This document shows positions 35,499 through 44,256 of a stretch of 64,000 nucleotides of DNA, in pieces. The DNA comes from Nocardia arthritidis NBRC 100137. Lineage in GTDB: Bacteria; Actinomycetota; Actinomycetes; Mycobacteriales; Mycobacteriaceae. The translations under genes were made by a program, and so were the position numbers. Location: the NCBI RefSeq assembly GCF_001612765.1, contig NZ_BDBB01000021.1, positions 1-64,000 of the forward strand. The letters run 5' to 3'. The notes under the pieces were generated by a model. That model saw only the letters and a list, made by a program, of their open reading frames with translations. It ran no database searches and was not told the DNA's origin. The first letter of the stretch is position 1, and each line of letters starts with the position of its first letter.

Positions 35499-36088
35499 TC
35501 CCGCCGCCCCAGGACCTGATCGACGAGGCCGTATTCCACCGCGGCCGAGGCGGTGAAGACCCGGTCGCGGTCGGTGTCGCGCCGGAGCCGCTCCACCGTC
35601 TGCCCGGTGTGCCGCGACAGGATCGACTCGATCTCCGCCCGCATCCGCACCAGCTCGTCGGCCTGCAGGATCAAATCGGGGATCGTTCCCTGCCCGCGCG
35701 CGGCGGGTTGGTGCAGTACCGCCCTGGCATGCGGGAGCATGGAGCGGCGGCCGGGCTCGCCGCCTGCCAGCAATACCGCACCGACCGCGATCGCCTGGCC
35801 GACGCAGGTGGTCTGCACGGGTGACTGGATGTGCTGCATGGTGTCGTACACCGCGAGCATGGAGGGCAGATCCCCGCCCTCGCAGTTGATGTAGAGGTTG
35901 ATCTCCTGCTCGGGACTCTCCGATTCCAGGTGCAGCAGCTGCGCGATTAGCGCGTTGGCCACGCCCGAGTCGATGGGCGTGCCGAGGTAGACGATGCGCT
36001 CGGCGAGCAGGTGAGAGTAGATGTCGGTGATCCGCTCGCCGCCCCGCGGATGCTGCGCGATCACATTGGGAATGGTGTAGGTGCTCAT
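35495..36088 (-). CDS. ClpP-family subunit lacking the catalytic serine
   Basis: A 197-residue ClpP-fold protein. The nucleophile region, normally GQAASxG, reads GQAIAVGAVLLAGG: codon GCG gives Ala101 at the Ser position. His126 (LHQP) and the acidic DTDRD region (Asp171/175) remain, followed by the conserved VEYGLVDQVL. The preceding loop is NCEGGDLPS instead of the usual NSPGGSV. It therefore looks proteolytically dead, a ClpR-like or regulatory subunit pairing with the upstream ClpP. AAGGGA precedes ATG 36088. It is second in a two-gene operon, 70 bp after the active paralogue. Confidence 0.92.
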   Translation of the reverse strand: MSTYTIPNVIAQHPRGGERITDIYSHLLAERIVYLGTPIDSGVANALIAQLLHLESESPEQEINLYINCEGGDLPSMLAVYDTMQHIQSPVQTTCVGQAIAVGAVLLAGGEPGRRSMLPHARAVLHQPAARGQGTIPDLILQADELVRMRAEIESILSRHTGQTVERLRRDTDRDRVFTASAAVEYGLVDQVLGRRD

Positions 36089-36158
36089 AATGTGTCCCTT
36101 CCGGCACGAGCGGAGCCCTGCGTGGTCACGCTGCGCTGCCTCCTCCGGGCCTGACCGC

Positions 36159-36764
36159 TCATGCCGAGATCCCGATTCGCTGGCGTTGGGGGACGATCTG
36201 CCCGAACGAGTCGACGATGTGGTCGATGAAGCCGTATTCCTTGGCTTGCGTTGCGGTGAACCAGCGGTCGTGCAGCGAATCCTCGTAGATCCGGTCGAAC
36301 GGCTGGCCGGTGTCCTCGGCGATGATGCCGAGCACCGTGTCGACGGTGTAGCGCAGATCGTCGGCCTGGACCTCGACGTCGACGGCGGTGCCGCCGATGC
36401 CCGCCGATCCCTGGTGCATCAGCACCCGGGCGTGCGGCAGGGCGAAACGCCTGCCCTTGCTCCCCGACGACAGCAGGAACTGTCCCGCGCTGCAGGCCAA
36501 TCCGAGCGCGAGCGTGGAGACTTCACACGGCACCAGCCGCATCACGTCGCGGATGGCGAGCATCGAGGGAACCGATCCGCCCGGCGAATGGATCCACAGC
36601 GAGATGCCCGCGTCCGGATCCTCGGCGGCGAGCGTGAGCAGCTGGGTCATCAGCAGTGTCCCGTTGTCGTCGTCGAGCGCGCCGTCGAGCACGACGATGC
36701 GGCGGCTGAGCAGTTGTTCTCGCGCCCGCCAGCTGAACATCGGGGTCTTGTCATCGTGAGCCAT
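36159..36764 (-). CDS. ATP-dependent Clp protease proteolytic subunit (ClpP3/P4-like)
   Basis: A 201-residue self-compartmentalised serine peptidase subunit. The Ser is Ser92 in GLACSAGQFLLSSGSKG, the His is His117 in LPHARVLMHQ, and the Asp is in EDSLHDRWFTATQAKEYG. The oxyanion loop HSPGGSV is canonical. I start at ATG 36764; GTG 36782, with GAGG upstream, is the alternative. It is the first gene of the clpP pair. The order and the facing PopR-like gene recall the Streptomyces clpP3-clpP4/popR system rather than the essential clpP1-clpP2 pair. Confidence 0.93.
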   Translation of the reverse strand: MAHDDKTPMFSWRAREQLLSRRIVVLDGALDDDNGTLLMTQLLTLAAEDPDAGISLWIHSPGGSVPSMLAIRDVMRLVPCEVSTLALGLACSAGQFLLSSGSKGRRFALPHARVLMHQGSAGIGGTAVDVEVQADDLRYTVDTVLGIIAEDTGQPFDRIYEDSLHDRWFTATQAKEYGFIDHIVDSFGQIVPQRQRIGISA

Positions 36765-36914
36765 GGCTCCACGGTGCCGCACGCACGGCCTCGGACCGCT
36801 CCCTCGCTGCCCTCGGCAGATCCGCTCTCAGCAGTCGAGCGACCGTCGGCCGACGCCGTGATCGGCCTCTCGGCGACAGCGGCAATCCGATCCCGAGCGG
36901 TGCCCCGAAGACGC

Positions 36915-36947
36915 GATGCCCGCCCGCGGAGTGCGCGGGCGGGCATC
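36915..36947 (-). terminator. Perfect 14-bp stem hairpin
   Basis: GATGCCCGCCCGCG / CGCGGGCGGGCATC with a 5-nt loop, 18 bp downstream of the minus-strand stop at 36965. No T-run, as is typical in high-GC actinobacteria. Confidence 0.75.
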
Positions 36948-36964
36948 GGCGAAGACGGGGCTCG

Positions 36965-38551
36965 CTAGGACTCGCGGCCCGCTGTCGAGGCGGAACGCTG
37001 CCTGCTCGCCGCCCGAGCGCGGCGGCGTTCGGCCTGCAGTTCGGCGAGTTCCTGCTCCAGGATGTCGGCGACGCGGAACGAGCCGGTGTCGTAGATGTCC
37101 GGGGTGCGGGCCGTCGGCGGCTGCGCGATGTCGGGTTTGGGAGTGTCCTTGCCGTTCTTGGGCTCCGGCGCCGGAGGGTCGCTCTTCACCTCGGCCAGCG
37201 GACGCCGGGTGACTGCCGGGATTTCGGCCGTCGGGACCTCCGCCTCGGAGACCGTGGTGTGCGGCTTGGCCGCGGACGGCTGCCGGACGACCACCTTCGC
37301 CGCGGCGGGCTCTTCGACGGGCACCCGCACGGCCGGCCGGTCCTCGGACTTGGCCGCCGGAACCGCTGCGGGCGCGACAGGCTCGCTCGCGACGAGCTTC
37401 TTGCCGTTGGTCGAGGGCGCGTGGCCGTTGGCGGCGATCGTGGCGTCGGCGTCCTCGACCTTCACCGGCGTCGTCGGACGCGTCTCGAAGACTTCCATCG
37501 CGTCGAGGTCTTCGATGGACTCGGGCAGCACCGGCTTGCGTGGCGCCTCGACCGGCGGCCGCTTCTTCTCGACCTGCACCACGACCTCGGGCTGCTCTTC
37601 GAATTCCACCTGTGCGCCGTTGGTTTCGACGGCCTGCACCGCTTCCGGCTCGACGACCTCCGCCGGGGGCGCGACCACGACGGGCTGCGGTTCGGGGGTC
37701 ACGTGCTCATGCGGAATGCCCGGAGCCTCCGGCGCGACCGGCATCCGGTATCGGGGCAGCGTGAGCCGGATCTGCTCGGCCGGGTCGGGCAGGTCGCGGA
37801 CCTGCTCGGTGGCCCTGGCGATGGCGAGGCCGTAGCGGGCGCTGGCCGCGTCGTGGATGAGCAGCGCGACACCGATCATCACCGGCGCGATGGCGTGCAC
37901 GGCCGCGTCGTACCAGGCGCCGGCGCGCAGGTAGGGGTAGGTGTTGAGGCTGACGGTCAAGGCCAGCAGGGCCATTTCGGCGGTCGCGACCTGGCGGCGG
38001 TTGTCCACCACGCCCCACTCGGCGACCTTGTTGGTGCCGATCATGATGATGATCAGGCAGACACTGATCATGCCTTCGAGCAGGTAGCTGAACCAGTACA
38101 GCGGATCGGTCGCGCCACCGGGAGCGATGTTGTGCTGGACGTTGACCGCCGACCACAGCATGCCCGCCGCGACGACACCGGCCAGCGCGCGCAGTGACCA
38201 GGACCGATGCCGGTAGAGCGAGGCCAGCTTCGCGTGCGGGCTGGATTCGCGTCGTTGCGCGGCAATCGCCTTGCGGGCGAGCAGGAGGTCTCGCATGTCG
38301 GCCTTCTCGATCGCTTCGGTGGTCTGCCTGGCACGGTCGGATGCCGCGGCGGCAGCCTGCGCCTCTTTCCAGCGCTGTCCGCGCTCCTGGGTGCGAATCC
38401 GTTCGGCGAGCTCACGTTCGGCATACAGTTCGTCCTCCGACAGCGCCTCTGTCAGCGCCGGATCGAACTGGTAGGCGAGCCGTCCACGGGCCTTCTCGAC
38501 CCGCCTCGCCAGCTGTGTAACCTCGTCCTCGATGGGATGTTCGATGACCAT
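36965..38551 (-). CDS. Large membrane protein, SpdB/DUF2637-like membrane region (tentative)
   Basis: A 528-residue protein of uncertain function. GGGGAG precedes ATG 38551 at 6 bp; an in-frame ATG at 38617 is possible but has no SD. Residues 1-110 are charged, coiled-coil-like (ELAERIRTQERGQRWKEAQA). About 117-240 form four membrane helices (LRALAGVVAAGMLWSAVNVQ, YLLEGMISVCLIIIMIG, MALLALTVSLNTYPYL, IAPVMIGVALLIH). The rest is a long Pro/Val/Glu-rich cytosolic tail ending in an Arg-rich helix. The membrane part recalls DUF2637/SpdB plasmid-spread proteins; no conjugation genes are nearby. Confidence 0.7.
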   Translation of the reverse strand: MVIEHPIEDEVTQLARRVEKARGRLAYQFDPALTEALSEDELYAERELAERIRTQERGQRWKEAQAAAAASDRARQTTEAIEKADMRDLLLARKAIAAQRRESSPHAKLASLYRHRSWSLRALAGVVAAGMLWSAVNVQHNIAPGGATDPLYWFSYLLEGMISVCLIIIMIGTNKVAEWGVVDNRRQVATAEMALLALTVSLNTYPYLRAGAWYDAAVHAIAPVMIGVALLIHDAASARYGLAIARATEQVRDLPDPAEQIRLTLPRYRMPVAPEAPGIPHEHVTPEPQPVVVAPPAEVVEPEAVQAVETNGAQVEFEEQPEVVVQVEKKRPPVEAPRKPVLPESIEDLDAMEVFETRPTTPVKVEDADATIAANGHAPSTNGKKLVASEPVAPAAVPAAKSEDRPAVRVPVEEPAAAKVVVRQPSAAKPHTTVSEAEVPTAEIPAVTRRPLAEVKSDPPAPEPKNGKDTPKPDIAQPPTARTPDIYDTGSFRVADILEQELAELQAERRRARAASRQRSASTAGRES

Positions 38552-38832
38552 CAGCGCTCCCCGCACGGGAGAGTCGATGGCAGACAAGTGATCACGTATG
38601 GCAACGGCACGTTTCATTCATAGTCGATCCACCGCTACTGGCGAAACTGTTCATTTGCCATCTCACCCAACTATTCGGCGTGCCGCGGCCGACACACGCG
38701 CCGCGACGTGATTTCCCGCGGGTCGCAGGCACTTCTTCGCCACCGCGCACCAGACCATTGATCGCTCTATGCTGGAGGGGCGCGCTCTCCCTTCGCGGCG
38801 GCGCGTGCGCTCCCGCAGCGCGTTCGGATACG

Positions 38833-38868
38833 CCGGTGCCGCCGAGATTCGCCCCTCGGCGGCACCGG
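38833..38868 (-). terminator. Perfect 14-bp stem hairpin
   Basis: CCGGTGCCGCCGAG / CTCGGCGGCACCGG with an 8-nt loop, about 100 bp past the TetR stop at 38972. The rest of 38552-38971 holds no recognised gene. Confidence 0.6.
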
Positions 38869-38971
38869 GCCGGCCACTCTCCGCACCAGCCCCCAGGCCA
38901 TGGGTATCTCGGTGCACGCCACCGAATCGCGGATGAGTTTCGCAGGGCAATTCCCGGGGCAGGTGAACCGC

Positions 38972-39562
38972 TCAGCTTTCGGCGTCCACCGAGTCGAGCA
39001 CCCGGGTCAACGTGTCGTACAGCAGCCGGTCCAGCCGGTCCTGGTCTACGTCGTCGCGCGACAACCACTGCACCGTGAGGTCCTCGGCCATGGCCCACCA
39101 CGATCGCACCACCAGGCGCTCGGCGGTCGACCGCGCGGGCCTGCCGAGCGCGGCGAACACCCGATCGGTCAGCTCGTCGTGCATCCGCTCCATGATCGAC
39201 TCGAGCACCGGATCCTGCCCGGCGGCGCGAAGCAGTCCCACCAGCGGTCCACTGCGCCTGCGCATGTAGCCGACGAAATTGGCGATCATCGACGCGAGCG
39301 GGTCGGCGGCGTCCGGGTCCGGGCCGGTACCGCGCAGGAATCGCTGCGACGCGGCGTGCACGAGCTGCGCGTAGTAATCCTGCTTGGTCGGAAAATAGTG
39401 GAAGAGCAGCCCGCGAGAGATGCCCGCCTGCTGCGCGACCGCGTCGATGGTGATCTGGTGCCAGGGGCGATCGATCAGCATGCCCAGACCGATGCCGATC
39501 AGTTGTCTGCGCCGGTCGTCCGCCGAGCGGCGGCCGCCGGCCTGCACGGCAACCTCGGTCAT
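38972..39562 (-). CDS. TetR family transcriptional regulator
   Basis: A 196-residue repressor. The helix-turn-helix reads RRRQLIGIGLGMLIDRP, DAVAQQAGISRGLLFHYF and PTKQDYY, with a helical ligand domain after it. AGGAGGG precedes ATG 39562; an earlier in-frame start exists but lies within the operator repeats. It is divergent from the acyl-CoA dehydrogenase operon. Two identical palindromes in the shared promoter imply self- and target control, probably through an acyl-CoA ligand. Confidence 0.92.
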   Translation of the reverse strand: MTEVAVQAGGRRSADDRRRQLIGIGLGMLIDRPWHQITIDAVAQQAGISRGLLFHYFPTKQDYYAQLVHAASQRFLRGTGPDPDAADPLASMIANFVGYMRRRSGPLVGLLRAAGQDPVLESIMERMHDELTDRVFAALGRPARSTAERLVVRSWWAMAEDLTVQWLSRDDVDQDRLDRLLYDTLTRVLDSVDAES

Positions 39563-39590
39563 CCACCCTCCTCTATTGAGCCCTCCCCTA

Positions 39591-39650
39591 TTGAGCAATG
39601 CTCAACAATATGCTACCAATGAACTCGACCGGAAGTTGAGCAATGCTCAG
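39591..39650. promoter_or_regulatory. Two 15-bp palindromic operators
   Basis: TTGAGCAATGCTCAA (39591-39605) and TTGAGCAATGCTCAG (39636-39650) are the same site 45 bp apart. Half-sites CTATTGAG also occur at 39573-39580 and 39588-39595. They cover the promoters of the TetR gene and the divergent acyl-CoA dehydrogenase gene; the second ends 19 bp before ATG 39669. Confidence 0.85.
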
Positions 39651-39668
39651 CGAGCCACGAGGATGGGT

Positions 39669-40877
39669 ATGGATTTCACGCATTCCGACCGAGCCGTCCG
39701 CCTCACCGACCAGGTGCGGCAGTTCGTGCGCGACGAGATCGAGCCGCGCGACGAGGAGCACGCCGCCGCCCTGCGGGAATCGCCATGGGCGGTGCCGCCG
39801 GTGGTCGAAGAGCTGAAGCAGAAGGCGCGGGCGGCGGGACTGTGGAACCTCTTCCTCCCCGATCCGGAACTCGGCGCGGGCCTGAGCAACGTCGAGTACG
39901 CGCCGATGGCCGAGGTGATGGGGGCCTCCGGCTGGGCGTCGGAGGTGTTCAACTGCAACGCGCCCGATACCGGTAATGCCGAGGTCCTGCTGCACTACGG
40001 CAGCGCCGAGCAGCGGGAGCAGTGGTTGCGGCCGCTGCTGGACGGCTCCATCCGCTCGGCGTTCTGCATGACCGAACCCGAGGTCGCCTCCTCGGACGCG
40101 ACGAATATGGCCGCGACCGCCGTGGTGGACGGCGAGGAGATCGTGCTCAACGGCCGCAAGTGGTGGAGCACCGGCATCGGCCATCCGAACTGCGCGTTCG
40201 TCATCTTCATGGGCCTGACCGACCCGCAGGCACACCCGTATCAGCGGCACTCCATGGTGCTGGTCCCGCTGGACACACCCGGCGTGCGGGTCGAACGGAT
40301 GCTGAGCACCTTCGGCTACCTGGACGAGCCCTTCGGCCACGGCGAGGTCTCCTTCACCGACGTGCGTCTTCCGCTGGACGCCGTGATCGCCGGGCCGGGG
40401 CGCGGATTCGAGATCGCCCAGGGCCGCCTCGGCCCCGGCCGCATCCACCACTGCATGCGCGCCATCGGCCTGGCCGAGCGCGCGCTCGAACTGGCGTGCC
40501 GTCGCGCCCTGTCGCGCACGGCTTTCGGCAAGCCGCTGGCCAACCTGGGCGGAAACCGGGAGCGGATCGCCAACGCGCGCGTCGCGATCGACCAGGCGCG
40601 GTTGCTCGTCCTGCACACCGCCTGGCTGCTGGACACCAAGGGACTGGCCGGCGCGCGCAGCGAGGTCTCCCAGATCAAGGCGGTCGTGCCGCGGATGACC
40701 CAGGAGGTGCTGGACATGGCGATCCAGCTGCACGGCGGTGCAGGACTTTCCGATGATTTCCCGCTGGCCCGCGCATTCGCAGGCATTCGTTCGCTGCGTT
40801 TCGCCGATGGCCCCGACGAGGTGCACCTCGGCGTGATCGCCCGGCAGGAGCTGCGCAAATACGGAACCGACCGGTGA
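39669..40877 (+). CDS. Acyl-CoA dehydrogenase (ACAD10/11-like partner)
   Basis: A 402-residue FAD-dependent acyl-CoA dehydrogenase. It has the FAD/substrate motif FCMTEPEVASSDATNM, LNGRKWWSTG, a RTAFGKPL segment and the C-terminal MAIQLHGGAGLSDDFPLARA. It would oxidise an acyl-CoA, passing electrons to ETF. ATG 39669 follows ACGAGG; ATG 39663 lies too close to it. The stop overlaps the next gene's GTG (GTGA). The pairing with an APH-like kinase matches ACAD10/11 modules, which act on 4-hydroxyacyl-CoAs. Likely role: degradation of unusual or gamma-hydroxy fatty acids. Confidence 0.93.
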   Translation: MDFTHSDRAVRLTDQVRQFVRDEIEPRDEEHAAALRESPWAVPPVVEELKQKARAAGLWNLFLPDPELGAGLSNVEYAPMAEVMGASGWASEVFNCNAPDTGNAEVLLHYGSAEQREQWLRPLLDGSIRSAFCMTEPEVASSDATNMAATAVVDGEEIVLNGRKWWSTGIGHPNCAFVIFMGLTDPQAHPYQRHSMVLVPLDTPGVRVERMLSTFGYLDEPFGHGEVSFTDVRLPLDAVIAGPGRGFEIAQGRLGPGRIHHCMRAIGLAERALELACRRALSRTAFGKPLANLGGNRERIANARVAIDQARLLVLHTAWLLDTKGLAGARSEVSQIKAVVPRMTQEVLDMAIQLHGGAGLSDDFPLARAFAGIRSLRFADGPDEVHLGVIARQELRKYGTDR

Positions 40878-41929
40878 ACGCTGCGGACGCCGCCGTCGTC
40901 CGCGCGGAGGACGCCTTCGACGTCGCCGCGATGCACGCCTGGCTCGCCGAGCAGGTGCGGGGTCTGAGCGAGCCCCCCGAGGTGCGCCAATTCTCCGGAG
41001 GCGCGTCCAATCTGACGTATCTGCTGCGCTACCCGGATCGCGACTTGATCCTGCGCCGCCCGCCCGGCGGCACCAAGGCGGCTTCCGCGCACGATATGGG
41101 CCGCGAATTCCTGGTGCAGCAGCGGTTGCGCCCGCACTACCGCTACGTGCCGCGGATGGTGGCTCGCTGCGCCGATCCGGAGGTGATCGGCAGCGAGTTC
41201 TACGTGATGGAGCGCGTGGCGGGCACCATCCTGCGCGGCGATCTCCCCGCCGGCACCAGCCTGTCCCCGGACCAGGCGCGACGGTTGTCCACTACGGCTT
41301 TCGACTGCCTGATCGAGCTGCACGAAGTGGACCCGGTCGCGGCCGGTCTCACCGAAATCGGCAAGGGCGCCGGTTACGTCGCCCGCCAGGTCGCCGGCTG
41401 GTCGCGGCGTTTCGTGGACGCCCGCACCGACAATGTCAGCGATTTCGCCGCGGTGATGGCCTGGCTCGACGCCAACCAGCCCGCGGACGTCGCCACCACC
41501 GTCATCCACAACGACTTCCGGCTCGACAATCTGGTGCTGGACCCCGCGGGCTCGGGCGCGATCGTCGGCGTGCTGGACTGGGAGATGGCTACCCTGGGCG
41601 ATCCGCTGATGGATCTCGGCGGGGCGCTGGCCTACTGGGTGCAAGCGGACGACGACGAGGTCATGCGTGCTTCCCGCCGCCAGCCGAGTCATCTGCCGGG
41701 CATGCTGACCCGCGCGCAGATCGTCGAACACTATTGCGCGCGCACCGGCCGCTCGGCCGGGAACTGGCCGTTCTACGAGGTCTTCGGATTGTTCCGCCTG
41801 GCCGTCATCGCCCAGCAGATCTACTACCGCTACCACCACGGCCAGACCACGAACCCGGCCTTCAAAGACTTCTGGACGCTGATCAACTACCTGGACTGGC
41901 GCTGCCGGAAGGTCGCCGGGCTCGAGTAG
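40874..41929 (+). CDS. Phosphotransferase family protein (ACAD10/11 kinase-domain type)
   Basis: A 351-residue aminoglycoside-phosphotransferase-fold kinase. It has the N-lobe segment QFSGGASNLTYLLRYPDRDL with LRRPPGG, the catalytic loop VIHNDFRLDNLVLD, and the metal motif GVLDWEMATLGDPLMDLG. GTG 40874 overlaps the dehydrogenase stop codon. In ACAD10/11 systems the kinase phosphorylates 4-hydroxyacyl-CoA before dehydrogenation or elimination, so the two genes likely form one pathway, not drug resistance. It is convergent with the lipase gene. Confidence 0.92.
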   Translation: MNAADAAVVRAEDAFDVAAMHAWLAEQVRGLSEPPEVRQFSGGASNLTYLLRYPDRDLILRRPPGGTKAASAHDMGREFLVQQRLRPHYRYVPRMVARCADPEVIGSEFYVMERVAGTILRGDLPAGTSLSPDQARRLSTTAFDCLIELHEVDPVAAGLTEIGKGAGYVARQVAGWSRRFVDARTDNVSDFAAVMAWLDANQPADVATTVIHNDFRLDNLVLDPAGSGAIVGVLDWEMATLGDPLMDLGGALAYWVQADDDEVMRASRRQPSHLPGMLTRAQIVEHYCARTGRSAGNWPFYEVFGLFRLAVIAQQIYYRYHHGQTTNPAFKDFWTLINYLDWRCRKVAGLE

Positions 41930-41945
41930 AGCGATTCGGAGACCT

Positions 41946-43211
41946 TCATCGCCCGAGCGCGATGGAACCCATATCGGTGACGGTGCAGTTGGCCTGCACC
42001 GGCCCTCCCGCGAACCGGTCGCGCAACCAAGCGATCACGCGGTTCTCGGCGAGTGTGTTGAGGGTCAGGTGTTCACTCGCATGGTCGCGGATATAGGTAA
42101 CTCGCGCGGCGGGATCGCGGCAGTAGGTGGAGGCGAGCGCGTCGGCGGGGCCGATGGGGACGAGCCAGTCGGCGGTCGCGTGGTAGAGGAAGACCGGGGT
42201 GTCGGGGACCGACTTGCCCATCCTGGTCCGGTCGAAGGCGGCGCGCAGCACCGGCGTGTGCAGTATGCCGCCTTGCACCAGGCTGTCTATGTCGAGGAAT
42301 GGTTCCAGCGCGGCTTGGTGCAGCACACAGCCGCGGTCCTTCGCGGTCAGCAACTGCCGACCGCGCGGTGTGGCGTTCGCCCGCAGGTAGGCGTCCAACT
42401 CGGGTTCCTCGCGCGAGAGACCGATGATGGCGGCCGCGACGAGACCGGCGCCGGGCCCCTTGTTCGCCTCGCGCGACAGAATCTCGAGGTCGACATCGGT
42501 ACCGCCGGAGACGACGCCGACGAGATTCACCTCCGGCGCGTAGGTGCTGCGCAGTTCCGCGCCGTGCAGCGTGGGGATCGACCCTCCCGAGTATCCCCAC
42601 ATCGCCACCTCGGTGTCCGCTCCCGGCAGGTGCAGCGGACCGAAACGCTCCGCGGCGCGGATGCCGTCCAAGGCGATCCGCGCGGCCAGCGGGCCGTGGG
42701 CGAATGCCGAATTCGGGCCTTGATGGTCCGGCACCACGACCGTCCATCCCTGCGCCAGTAGCGCCGGGGCGCTGCGCAACGGGTCGATCTGCCCGTCCAC
42801 CAAACCGGCCTGCGCCGACCGGCGCACCGTGTAGGACGGGGCGCAGAACAGTCCGGTGGAATCCTCGGCGGCGTGCAGAGACACCAATTTGCCGTTCCCC
42901 GCAGAGGGTTTCAGCAATGTCGCGACGGCGGCGATGGGCTGGTCGGCGCTGTTGGCGGACCGATAGGAAACCTGCCAGGCCTCGGCCTCCAGCGCCCCGC
43001 CGAGCTGATTGGCGATGGTGACCGGCCGCGCGGCGAGGATCTCACCGGGCCGCCTCGACGCGACCAGATCGGCGGACGGCCGATAGAAAGGGTCCTGCTC
43101 GGGCGGCGCCACCACCGGAAGTTCCGGCTCCGCCGCCGACGGTGCGACCGGCAGCGCCAGCAGCATCGAAAGAGCCGTACCGGCAAGCACACACCACCGG
43201 ATGAACACCAC
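41946..43211 (-). CDS. Secreted lipase (LIP family)
   Basis: A 421-residue secreted alpha/beta-hydrolase lipase. GTG 43211 follows GGGGAGG at 6 bp. The signal peptide is FIRWCVLAGTALSMLLALPV, then APSAAEP. The nucleophile elbow is MWGYSGGSIPTLHGAE, the acid is near YHATADWLVPIG, and the His is in DHASEHLTL. It matches the actinobacterial secretory lipase family resembling fungal lipases, cell-wall or extracellular. It lies 121 bp after a membrane-protein gene on the same strand, possibly cotranscribed. Confidence 0.92.
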   Translation of the reverse strand: MVFIRWCVLAGTALSMLLALPVAPSAAEPELPVVAPPEQDPFYRPSADLVASRRPGEILAARPVTIANQLGGALEAEAWQVSYRSANSADQPIAAVATLLKPSAGNGKLVSLHAAEDSTGLFCAPSYTVRRSAQAGLVDGQIDPLRSAPALLAQGWTVVVPDHQGPNSAFAHGPLAARIALDGIRAAERFGPLHLPGADTEVAMWGYSGGSIPTLHGAELRSTYAPEVNLVGVVSGGTDVDLEILSREANKGPGAGLVAAAIIGLSREEPELDAYLRANATPRGRQLLTAKDRGCVLHQAALEPFLDIDSLVQGGILHTPVLRAAFDRTRMGKSVPDTPVFLYHATADWLVPIGPADALASTYCRDPAARVTYIRDHASEHLTLNTLAENRVIAWLRDRFAGGPVQANCTVTDMGSIALGR

Positions 43212-43332
43212 CGACGACCTCCCCTGGAATCGACCGCAGATGCCATGCGCTTCGCGCCGATCGACCGCCCCGGCAGTGGCATCGTAGCGAAAGCCCACCT
43301 GCGCGAACGGCACAACGGAAGATCGGCCGAAC

Positions 43333-44001
43333 TCAGTTCGGCGCGGCGATCTTGATGATGGTGGCCTTACCGTCGGTGGTGGCCACGGTGACGAATTGTC
43401 GATAGGTGCGATTGGCGGAGTCCGGGCGCAGCTCGGTGATGACCACGTCGTAGCGTCCGTCGAGCATGGGGGTGACCATGACGCAGTGCTGCGTTCCCGT
43501 GGGTACGGAGGCGATGCCCGCGTCGATCACGGCGACCGGCGGCACCGCGGCGTCCGGCACCGTCAGCGATCGCGCGACCGCTCCCGAGCGGGTCACGTAG
43601 TAGGCGTGCTGGAACGCCAGGATCACATCCGGCCCCGAGGCGGTCGAGCCGGTTCCGTTGCCGCGCACCAGTTGTCCGCCTCGGGTCGGCTCGCAGCCGG
43701 GGCCGCCACCGAGCACCGGGTCCGCCACCGTGGCCGATTGCCGTGGCGCGGAGGCCGCGTCCGTGTACACCAGGACCAGCGCGGCGGCCGCGAGCGATGC
43801 GGCGAGACCGACACCGCCGACCAGCCAAGCGCGGCGTGGGCCGCGACGAGCGCGGCGCCGATCACGGGACGCCCGATGCCGCTCCCTGCCGGGCGGCGGC
43901 TCCTGCCCGGAGATCATTCCCGGCCACGTGGGCACGCGTCCGGTCCGGACCTGGCCTCGGCCGGCGCGTCGGCCGCCGGGCTCGGACGTGTTCGACGACA
44001 T
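43333..44001 (-). CDS. Conserved single-pass membrane protein, Nocardia-type
   Basis: A 222-residue protein. The N-terminal 55 residues are Arg/Gly-rich and cytosolic; one membrane helix follows (LVGGVGLAASLAAAALVLVY). The extracellular domain of about 140 residues contains GCEPTRGGQLVRGNGTGSTA, DVILAFQHAYYVTRSGAVAR and TQHCVMVTPMLDGRYDVVIT, with two cysteines that may pair. I recall this extracytoplasmic pattern from many Nocardia proteins of unknown function (DUF8176-like), but the name is unsure. It precedes the secreted lipase gene on the same strand. Confidence 0.75.
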   Translation of the reverse strand: MSSNTSEPGGRRAGRGQVRTGRVPTWPGMISGQEPPPGRERHRASRDRRRARRGPRRAWLVGGVGLAASLAAAALVLVYTDAASAPRQSATVADPVLGGGPGCEPTRGGQLVRGNGTGSTASGPDVILAFQHAYYVTRSGAVARSLTVPDAAVPPVAVIDAGIASVPTGTQHCVMVTPMLDGRYDVVITELRPDSANRTYRQFVTVATTDGKATIIKIAAPN

Positions 44002-44256
44002 GATCTCGCCGCACCCCCTTTTACCGGTGCCTACTCGGCCACCGTGGGTTCCCTCTCAATGCCGTTGCGCAATAACAACATTGCATATCTCTTCGGATTC
44101 TGTCGGTCGAATGCTCAACAGAAAAGCCCGAATCGCGGCGCAGCGGTCACGGAGCGCGCGATTCCGCCTGATCAGGACCGGGCGGTCGGTGCGGTTCCGG
44201 ACCGGCGGGCACACCTCGGCCGCGACGGAATCGCCGCCGCCCGTAGCATCCCGCAC

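Noticed and set aside
40874..41929. An antibiotic-resistance kinase
   Set aside because: Coupling to acyl-CoA dehydrogenase and its motifs fit the ACAD10/11 type; resistance is unlikely, unlike the APH(3'')-like gene at 44683.
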